A stretch of DNA of 64,000 nucleotides from Tanypteryx hageni (lineage: Eukaryota; Arthropoda; Insecta; Odonata; Petaluridae): contig CM054116.1 in assembly GCA_028673005.1 (NCBI GenBank), forward strand, positions 22,731,840 to 22,795,839, read 5' to 3'. Position 1 is the first letter of the stretch; the number at the start of each line of letters is the position of its first letter. Position numbers and translations under genes: made by a program. The notes under the pieces are model-generated. The model saw only the letters and a program-made list of their open reading frames with translations, was not told the origin of the DNA and searched no databases. This document shows, one piece after another, positions 56,246-64,000 of the stretch.

Positions 56246-57300
56246 TACGAAAGGCGATCCAAAAGTAACGCCTCCAAATTTTTCCTCCCTCGTGTGACTC
56301 CATGTACGGAATGTAATTATATACCTTCCCGCCGATATTCTGAAAGTTTCATCACTGCATAGTGCGTGGCAGTCAATTAAAATGGAAGGTGACATAGATG
56401 TGCGTACGACGCAGCGTTGTTTAATTGAGTTCCTGTCAGCAGAGAACATTTCGCCAGTTGAAATTCACCGAAGTTTGAAGAACGTTTACGGGAACAACTG
56501 TGCCGATGTAAGTACAGTTAGACGCCTCAGTGATGGTGAATATCGCTTGAAGGACTTGCCCAGATCAGGCCTCCCTCTCACTGCAGTGACGGCGAGAACT
56601 GAAGAGAAAGTGGACCAACTGATTCGTAATGATGAACGCACTAGGACACGGGAATTGTGCGGGATAATGGGAATCGGCTCTAACGCATTGCACAAAATTC
56701 TGGGCAATCTGAGATAAAAGAAATTGTGTGCCAGGTGGGTCCCACGAATGCTAACGCCAGATCACAAGGGGCAGAGAATGCTGGCGTGTATTCATCTTGC
56801 GGAGCAGTACGAGACAATGAGCGACGGTTTCCTCGACAACATAGTCACCGGAGACGAGACTTGGGTACACCACCATGAACCGGACTCAAAACAGCAGTCT
56901 ATGGAGTGGTGCCACAAGGATTCACCGCGAAAGAAGAAATTCAAGGCTGAAACTTCGGCGGGAAAAGTCAAGTGTTTCGTCTTTTGGGACAGGAAAGGAG
57001 TTATCCTTTTGGATTTCCTGGAACGGCGACAAACAATAAATCCCTCTCGCTATGTGGAGAGACAGAAGAATCTGAACATCCGAATCGCAAGAGTGACGCC
57101 AGAGAAGTAAGACAAAGTTCTCCTTCAGCACGACAATGCCAGGCCTAATACCAGCATCATGACAAGAGAGGCCATCGCAAAATTCGGGTGGAATGTCGTG
57201 CCATATCCGCCGTACAGTACGGACGTTGCTCCGTCGGACTTTCAACTGTTCGAACGAATACGAAAAAGGAAATGGGAATCCACGTAACACACGATATCGA
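56246..57300 (+). mobile_element. mariner transposon, 3' end lost
   Basis: The left end has GGCGATCCAAAAGTAACGCC, similar to mariner termini, about 135 bp upstream of the transposase ATG. The coding part fades after 57290 and no right terminus was found. Confidence 0.75.
56382..57290 (+). pseudogene. mariner transposase, broken
   Basis: The ATG at 56382 begins a protein collinear with mariner transposases in one frame with two stops (56715 TAA, 57108 TAA). The N-terminal helix-turn-helix runs RCLIEFLSAENISPVEIHRSL ... STVRRL. The linker is followed by TGDETWVHHHEPDSKQQSMEW (first catalytic Asp), GKVKCFVFWDRKGVILLDFLE, then after the second stop VLLQHDNARPNTS (second Asp) and PPYSTDVAPSDFQLFERI (third Asp). 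There are 34 residues between the second and third Asp, the D34D spacing of mariner. The C-terminus after FERIRK is degraded. All catalytic residues survive; only the stops and the lost end inactivate it. It cuts and pastes at TA. Confidence 0.93.
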
Positions 57301-57509
57301 TTAATAATTTACAAAAATACCACCAATGAATTTGATTTTCAGCCAACATTATTGTCATTGGAGAACAGCAAATGAGGTAGAAATATTTTCGAGATAATAT
57401 CATATATAAGGGATCAAGGAATTAAATGACTCAACATTCTCTGTGGAAACGAAAAAAAGGCTTCGAATAGTCCCAAATTGGCGGATGAGAATTTGAGCAT
57501 GATTAAGGA

Positions 57510-57725
57510 AGTGTTGGCGGAGATGGGAAAGATGGGTGGCGTGGAGGGAGGAGATGGGTGGCGTGGAGGGGAGAAGATGGGTGGCGAGGAGAAAGGAAGA
57601 TGGGTGGCGTGGAGGGGGGAGGAGGAAAGGCGTGGAGGGGGAAGATGAGTCGCGTGACGGGGGAAAGATGGGTGGCGTGGTGGGGGAAGATGGATGACGT
57701 GGAGGGAGGATAGATGAGTGAAGTG
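57510..57725 (+). repeat. Purine-rich minisatellite
   Basis: Irregular units of GATGGGTGGCGTGGAGGGGA, about 20-25 bp. Minus-strand Ser/Pro frames are by-products. Confidence 0.8.
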
Positions 57726-58237
57726 GAGGGAGAAAATAGGGAGGGCGGAGATGGGAAATAAGGAGTTGCGAGAGGTGAAGGAGGAAGAAGACGCCATCGG
57801 AAAGCCATCTGACTGGCTTTTTTTCTTTCCCTTCCTCTACTCTCCTTCCCTTCTCCGCCTCATTTCCCTTCCCTCCTCGCCCCCCTCCCCCTCCCCCGTA
57901 CCATACATGTTACAAGATAGCTCCATTCCTCTGCTGCCCTTCTCTCGTCCGCATTGATTTACAACTTCCCACAAGAAAAAGATCATTTATTTTTCGACTA
58001 CGTACATATCTTCATCTACCCTTACGAAGCATATTGGTGTACGTTGCTATCGTAAGATGCCGTCTCTTTATTTGAAGGCGTTTTCACCTCACTCTAAGAA
58101 ATTTATAGTTAATTTCGTGAATATCTATTGAGAAATCACGCTGATGTATATTAAGGGCCTATGGCGGCGGTGAAGGGTCCCGGAGAAAGCATCTACCTCC
58201 GTTCCAGGTTTATCGAACATCGCTCCGAGGGTCTGTT

Positions 58238-58262
58238 ACTCACCTGTAAAAGAAGGAAAAAC
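58238..58262 (-). promoter_or_regulatory. Candidate recursive splice site
   Basis: The minus strand reads TTTTTCCTTCTTTTACAG|GTGAGT: a strong pyrimidine tract and acceptor directly joined to a consensus donor. This is the form of a ratchet point in long insect introns. Alternatively it starts a terminal exon of 16 codons before TAG, with AATAAA about 170 bp on (near 58068). Confidence 0.4.
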
Positions 58263-59267
58263 AAACTTATAAACATTACACTAAAAAGATACGCATACAC
58301 TAAAAACTTAAACTAGACGTTTTATATACATAAAACATCTTAAAAAATTTCTGACAAATTGACAAAATGAACTAGCATACATATGAACATTTCTTTTCCG
58401 AAAGATTATCTCCACGATCAAGCTCCAACTTAAATCGAGATGAATATAACGAAGAAAAACCTGTTTCCAATTTTACCTGAAATTCTTTAAATTGTAGCGT
58501 AACATTTTCAGTATGATTATTTCTAACCAGGCTCGGAAAACAGACTACCGCATCCACTGTGGTATGGAAAAGGTACGATACGCAGGAGGAATTCAGAATG
58601 AAGACGTTTCACATAAGAAAATATATTTTTTCAAACCGATGCGATAATACCTCATCAATTTCCCAGCAAATTATTGTCTCAAAAGAAAACGGAATTAAGT
58701 AATTTTATTCCTCCAAACATCCGATAAAACAAAGGTATGCAAAAAACGATTGATCGATACGGGAGAGAATAATAAGAGCAAAAAGGGCCACGTTCGATGG
58801 AAAAGCCTTCGATGGGGATTGGTGCGAAAAACGAGGACGTGATTTTTTTAGAATACGAAAGAGAGAGAGGGGGGAGGGGGGGGAGAGGAGAGCGGGTGTG
58901 TACGGTGGGTTGAGCGAAACAAGGCGCATTTCCATCGAGGAATGCAAGCGATGTGTTTTTGTAATTTCCGAAGAAATGAACGAGAGAGAGACTGATAAGG
59001 TCGACGGCAGAAACGTGGAGAAGAAAAGAGAGGAGGGCTTAAAGAAAAAGGGGACCAATATTAGGAAAAGAAAAAAAGCTTCTGAAAACACTGCGCAATG
59101 ATTGTGGGTGGGAAGGAGAAAAGGTCTTATGCCTTCCTACAAATAATAACTCAAGGCTTCAAAATTTAAATGCAACTTATATTTTACTTCATTAGTGACA
59201 TTAGGCGACAAAAGGTAACAGCACTTGAAATTGTATTCTAAAAGAATCTATTTTCGGTGAATTGCCA
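58263..59267. other. Gene-free stretch
   Basis: AT-rich with a GA/GGGG tract at 58860-58890. Frames up to 128 codons show no domain. Confidence 0.3.
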
Positions 59268-59297
59268 CTGAAGACGGCTGCTTTATAGCCGAAATGC
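59268..59297 (+). ncRNA. Hammerhead-like motif, third occurrence
   Basis: CTGAAGA, one C, GGCT...AGCC stem, GAAA, then TGCGCAT. Same layout, including the single extra base before the stem, as at 21912. Probably the 3' end of a decayed Penelope-like copy. Confidence 0.35.
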
Positions 59298-59329
59298 GCA
59301 TATGGGTTTTAATGCTATCTTTGCACGAA

Positions 59330-59880
59330 GTGAACGCGTATAGGGGAGGTCGTTTCCGTCCGTCCCCATGTTTCAACTCGGAAACCACTGGACGTACTTC
59401 GATGAAATTTGGTAATTGGGAGTTTTGCTAAAATTTGTCGACTGATTCCAATTTCGGTTAAAGTCGAACCATAATAACGACCACTTTACGTGAAGACCTA
59501 CATGTATTCACAACGTACTTCGCAAGATTCTCTTAAATACTCATCTGAGTGAAAAATATTGAGGACAAAACTTGAATAAAATAATTAAATACACTTTTTG
59601 TCAACTAATTTTCCCCGCAAAACGTAAGGTTTACGATAAATTTAAAGAAAAGGAAATTAACGTATTTACGTAATTATACGAGTTTCGATCTTCTTTTGTT
59701 CATTCCAAACAATATTCAAAATTTTACAACTCGGGAACCGCTCTGTTAAACTCGAGAACCGCTGGACGTATATTTGGATGAAATTTGGTATTGGGGAGTT
59801 TTACTAAAATTTGTCGATTTCATAGAACGCATTTAGAAACTGTGTACTCCGACATGGAGTACATCTTTCCATACTTGTTA
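59330..59880 (-). repeat. Dispersed repeat, inverted relative of 41160-42860
   Basis: In reverse it shares CATGTCGGAGTACACAG, ACTCAGATGAGTATTTAA, ACATGTAGGTCTTCA(C/T)GTAAA, CCAAATTTCATC and TTCACTTCGTGCAA with the 41-kb copy. It carries a second partial unit at 59740-59830 and has no Merlin. Confidence 0.8.
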
Positions 59881-60085
59881 ACATTGTTGTGGCTATTGGG
59901 GACACCTAAGGCAAGTACATTTTATAAATTGCCTGTTCTTGAATTTTAATTTGTAGAAAGGTTTGGGTACCATTTCAATACAGTATGGATGTGCACCTTT
60001 TTGTTTTACTTAAAATTTTTATTTTTACTGATGACTCCAAAGAAAAAAAGAAAAAAATACTGGCAACAATTTACAGCCAATACAA

Positions 60086-62073
60086 TAGGTTAACCATACG
60101 TCCCAGTTTTTAGGTCTTGTCCCGGCCGGTATGAATCACTGTCAGGGCTAGTTTTGTATAAGTATATATATACTTACAAACTGAAAAACACAAATCATCT
60201 TTAGCAGTGGCATCCTCAACATCAATTGTATAATTTCTTGAGAAAAATTATTCAAATGCTGAAGGCCGTATTGCTGCTGCAAAAGAAGTCACTTTTGCAT
60301 ATCAAACCGCTATTCATGGATTAAGTTTCAAAACATCGGATTGTGCTAGCAAATTGATTTCAAATTTTGTTGAATCTAAGTTTGATGTTGCTCGAACAAA
60401 ATTTGAATCTGTAGTTTTATATATAATCACACCAATATGTACTGAAGAGTTACATGAAGAATTAGATAAATCCAACTTTGTGAGTGTTACAATTGACGCT
60501 TCCAACAGAAAGGGAATACAAATCGTATCAGTGACAGTGCGCTATTTTCTTCCCCAGACTGATTTAAAGGTTAAAGTGCTTGACTTTAATGGAGTCCTTG
60601 GAGAAACACCAGAAATACTGAATGATTATATTGTTTCTTCAATAAAAGAACATCATCTTTTGAATAAATTTGTAGGATTTTGTTGTGATAATTGCAACAC
60701 GAATTTCGGAGGTGTGAAAAGAAAGGGTGAAAACTATGTATTTTATCGATTGGAAAGCGAAATTGGTAGAAATATCATTGGAATTGGCTGTGCAGCACAC
60801 ATAGTACACAATTGCATCCAAAATGTTGTTGATATTCTACCGATTAATATAGAAGCACTTGCAGTAAAGATTTATAAATATTTTCACATATACATTGTTA
60901 GTGTACCTTGACTAAAGGAATTTTGCAAATTTGCAGAAATTGCGTACAAAAAGGTATTAAAACATGGCAACACGATTTTCCTTTCCATTTTACCGCTTTT
61001 GAAAGGCTTCTTGATATGGTTGAAGGTCAAAAAAACTATTTCGATTCACAAGAACAGTGCCCACTAATAATAAAAAATATATGAAGACCCATGTGGAGAA
61101 GTGTATTTGCGATTTCTTCTCGGACATTTATTTTATAAAACAATAGTGAACATAGAAAAATTAACGCTAGTGCAACAAACGTAGCTTGTGAACTACGAAT
61201 TTTAAAAATTACTTTGCAAGAACGCAAATATACCTCTTTCATCCCACAAGGGGTTACAATTTTACTAAGGAAATTCGACGAATCTGGGAATGCGATTTCT
61301 AAAACGTTAATCAAAGAATTTGACGTTTTTTATGTTAGATGATAATCATACATATCGTTGTGGGAAAACAGTTTCGAAAAAGCAGTTAATTGTCACGAGG
61401 TTGAAAAAACAGCGAAAAGTATTAATCAAAGATATAGAAAGCTTTTAATTGATATCGACAATTTTTTCGATGAAGTAAGTTTAGCAAAGCAATTTATGTT
61501 TCATCGTGACAAAAAGAGAAGTTGGGATGAGAAAGGGACGAAATAATGATAGATGGATTGAACTTTTTAGACATTTTCTCGAACAGAATATTTCAATTGT
61601 CAATCTAACGAAAGTTATTGAATGCCTATTCTGTTTACCCGGAACATCAGCTCCAATAGAGCGACTTTTTTCGATTATGAATGAAGTGTGGTCCCCAGAC
61701 CGAAGTTGCATGGATTAAAGTACAGTACGAGCGATATTGCTCTATAAAATCAATATTGATTTGACTTGTGAAGAATTTTATACTAAAATAAAAATGATAA
61801 AAGGTTTGTGGATAAAGATATGTCAAGCGACAAATATAACTGGTTTAACTCTCTCCGTCTCCTCATCCCCATAATATTATTTTTTTGGTTGTTTAAAAAT
61901 GTATAAAATGTGAAAGAATAGAAATAATGTATATTTAAACAATAAAAAATAAAAGACTAGCCATCCCGGATTTTGTCCCGGTCATGTTAGCTTATATCAC
62001 GGATTTGTCCCGGTTTCTCATCTTCAGAGATCGTTTTGTCCCGGTTTTGATCCTTGAACATATGGTAACCCTA
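60086..62073 (+). mobile_element. hAT transposon, full length
   Basis: Ends TAGGTTAACCATACG ... ATATGGTAACCCTA are inverted. Flanks CAATACAA (60078-60085) and TAATACAA (62074-62081) agree at 7 of 8 bases. GTCCCGG words are clustered at both ends, as in the deletion derivative at 23765. Confidence 0.88.
60205..61830 (+). pseudogene. hAT transposase, broken
   Basis: The best frame (60354-60911) holds VSVTIDASNRKG (first catalytic Asp in TIDAS), FVGFCCDNCNTNFGG (second Asp in CDN) and IGIGCAAHIVHNCIQN (the CxxH-type AAHxxHN block of hAT). The stop at 60909 is followed by frameshifted pieces, and the C-terminal dimerisation block is at 61506-61718: FLEQNISIVNL ... LFCLPGTSAPIERLFSIMNEVW with the catalytic Glu in PIER. 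A stop after SPDRSCMD precedes a tail YKINIDLTCEEFYTKIK. The zinc finger at the N-terminus is not recognisable. At least three stops and several frameshifts make it inactive. Confidence 0.87.
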
Positions 62074-63585
62074 TAATACAATAGATTTTTCTCTGCAGAC
62101 TGAAGGGGGAATAAGCAAGACCCACAGGATATCCGAATTCGCGGTACCAGTGACGGTGTTATAAACGGCGAGCACTTTACTCTGTTAATGACCTGCCCCC
62201 CCCCCCCACCCCCTCCCCAGAGAAGGCATCAATATGCGCAATTATGATGGGATACTCGGGAAATAGATAAAATGTCCCAAAAAAAGGTGATTAAAGGACG
62301 CAGATAATAATAATGCCCAAGCTTCGAAAATATTTCCAAACTTCGTTAAAATGCAGAAATCATCAGAGGAAGTAAACTAAAAGAGAAGAAAAGAACTTTT
62401 AAGAGATACTTCCGTCTCAAAACTATTCCATTAACTGAATAATTCTATTTTCCTTTACCAAACGTCAACACAGCTAGATATCCCAACATTTCCATCTCCA
62501 TTTCCCGTTCACTTGCTTGATATCCCGAAAGACCCACCCAGCATTAAAATTCTTGGCACGATCGCTGAGCAACGGGCTGAGTAATACCTTTACATAGTCG
62601 GTGCCCTGATAATTTAAGGGTTAATAAAAATGCCAAAAGTTCTTTTGAAGTCAGCGATAAATCGAGCACGAAATATGTGCGCTATGTAATTTATGAAAAC
62701 GCTTTGACAAGAAAATTTTATTGTGAGCCATATTGAACAAATAATAACGAATATTTTTTTCGGAAAAAAATTTACCATGGTTTCCAAAAACTATAAGTTG
62801 ATAGAAAGAAAAGTGCATATTCCGAATTACGTCATCTTTACATGAAAATCTCTGAGTACAGAAAAATGGAGAGTTAGTTCTGAAAAACGAAGGCGAACGA
62901 AGGAGAGGCGGATTTAGGAGTAAGTGCGAGGAACAAGGGATCATAGCGGATTTATTAATAGGAGAGATCAAAAGCTGAGAATAACGGAAACTGTACCGAA
63001 TCTCTCGGGAGAGCGAAAAGCAGCGCAGAGGGGGAAAATGGGAATGGGCAAGTGGAAACCCATGGGACTGGATCACATCGAGTGCTCGACAAACAGACAT
63101 TCTCAACGGATGCAAGCCACATGACATAAATACGGCCATGGATGAAATAACTGTTTTCAGCAACTTTCATTTCAGCAACACGACGTAATAACGTCGAAGT
63201 AATGTCGAGTCGAAAACACTGAATTCCACTATAATCCGCAATTAAACATTTCGACATATACACGTCTTACGGTTCTTCTCGTCTCTGCGTTCGACGGAAT
63301 ATCGAAATATTGAAATGAGTTTTCGGGGAAAAATTGCACTCTCCAGAATTTGATGACGAAGATGATGATTAAACGACTTTGTCTATCGACGCAAACTCGC
63401 TATAGCTCGCTTGCCGAGGATTTCGCGAACAAAATTGCGGAAAAAAGGAAGAGAGAGGATTACGTCCGTAATGAATGGGAGGCTACGGATACATGAGCGC
63501 GCACACACACATACATTCTATCTTTCGACCGACGTCACTCGTTTTGAAATTAATCTCGGCGCTACGATGCCGGACGAGGTCGAGA
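62074..63585. other. Gene-free stretch
   Basis: A C13 run followed by ACCCCCTCCCC lies at 62195-62218. A 170-codon minus-strand frame (62651-63163) has no domain and overlaps a + frame. Confidence 0.3.
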
Positions 63586-63830
63586 GAGAGAGGAGGGAGA
63601 GTGGGAGGGGGATTGGGAGGGAGAGTGGGAGGGAGAGTGGGAGGGAGAGTTGGAGGGAGAGTTGGAGGGAGAGTTGGAGGGAGAGTTGGAGGGAGAGTGG
63701 GAGGGAGAGTGGGGGGGGAGAGTGGGAGGGAGAGTGGGAGGGAGAGTGGGAGGGAGAGTGGGAGGGAGAGTGGGAGGGAGAGTGGGAGGGTGAGTGGGAG
63801 GGAGAGTGGGAAAGAGAGTGGGAGAGAGGA
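63586..63830 (+). repeat. 12-bp minisatellite
   Basis: About 20 units of GGGAGGGAGAGT with a block of four GTTGGAGGGAGA variants. All large frames here are by-products. Confidence 0.92.
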
Positions 63831-64000
63831 ACGACCGCGTCCAAAGTATTGTTTTTTAAGAGCAGCGCTCGGACATAATGTCGTCGTCTTGGTACGTCGA
63901 ATGTTCAAATAAAGCGATGAAGGGAAGAGGGCACGCATTTGATCGCCTAATGGAGAGTTTTGATAATAAAACCGTCTCTCGAAAACTTTCAATCTATTCA

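Noticed and set aside
63411..63992. 155-169-codon frames at the right edge
   Set aside because: 12-bp minisatellite; all frames are low complexity.
1..64000. CRISPR arrays, operons, riboswitches
   Set aside because: The tandem repeats have no unique spacers and the gene content is eukaryotic.

Overview
This window looks like nuclear DNA from a large, repeat-rich arthropod genome, most likely an insect. That rests on the mix of elements: mariner, Merlin, pogo/Tigger and several hAT transposons, a Penelope-type GIY-YIG endonuclease, tRNA-derived SINEs, and THAP and SWIM/YqaJ-like coding fragments of a kind known from insects. The DNA is AT-rich with many purine-rich low-complexity islands. The species cannot be named from the sequence. 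There are no bacterial operons, rRNA genes, intact tRNA genes or CRISPR arrays.

Layout: 1-720 holds a hAT transposase tail and a Tigger C-terminus. 990-1829 and 7296-7990 are inverted copies of a degenerate array with a period near 145 bp; between them lie SINE remnants and two minisatellites, one a 21-bp repeat with higher-order structure. 8-14 kb holds a SINE, two clean exons of a THAP-domain protein (11189-11571) and a broken GTF2IRD2-like hAT transposase. 16.27-19.88 kb is a pogo-type element with matching terminal repeats, a broken transposase and a nested 650-bp repeat. 20.8-22.2 kb is a Penelope 3' fragment between 185-bp inverted arms. 23.8-24.4 kb is a hAT deletion derivative with a perfect 8-bp target duplication. 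25.5-27.4 kb has convergent THAP and SWIM/YqaJ-like fragments between matching inverted motifs. 30-38.6 kb holds hAT elements, a SINE, a long palindrome and a hairpin. 41.2-42.8 kb is a Merlin transposon inside a tandem dispersed repeat. 46.5-48.5 kb is a second pogo-type remnant carrying the same 650-bp repeat plus a hAT MITE. 56.2-57.3 kb is a mariner. 60.1-62.1 kb is a hAT with a broken transposase. Between these lie GA-rich tracts and DNA with nothing recognisable.

No complete host gene is visible. The only undamaged multi-exon coding signal is the THAP gene end at 11.2-11.6 kb. Most purine tracts lie on the + strand, and a good zero-length-exon recursive splice site is present on the minus strand at 58.24 kb. 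Together these would fit much of the window being intron of a long minus-strand gene, but that is an inference. The long open frames across 5.6-7.0, 39.7-40.2, 54.3-55.6 and 63.4-64.0 kb come from short tandem repeats and are not treated as genes.
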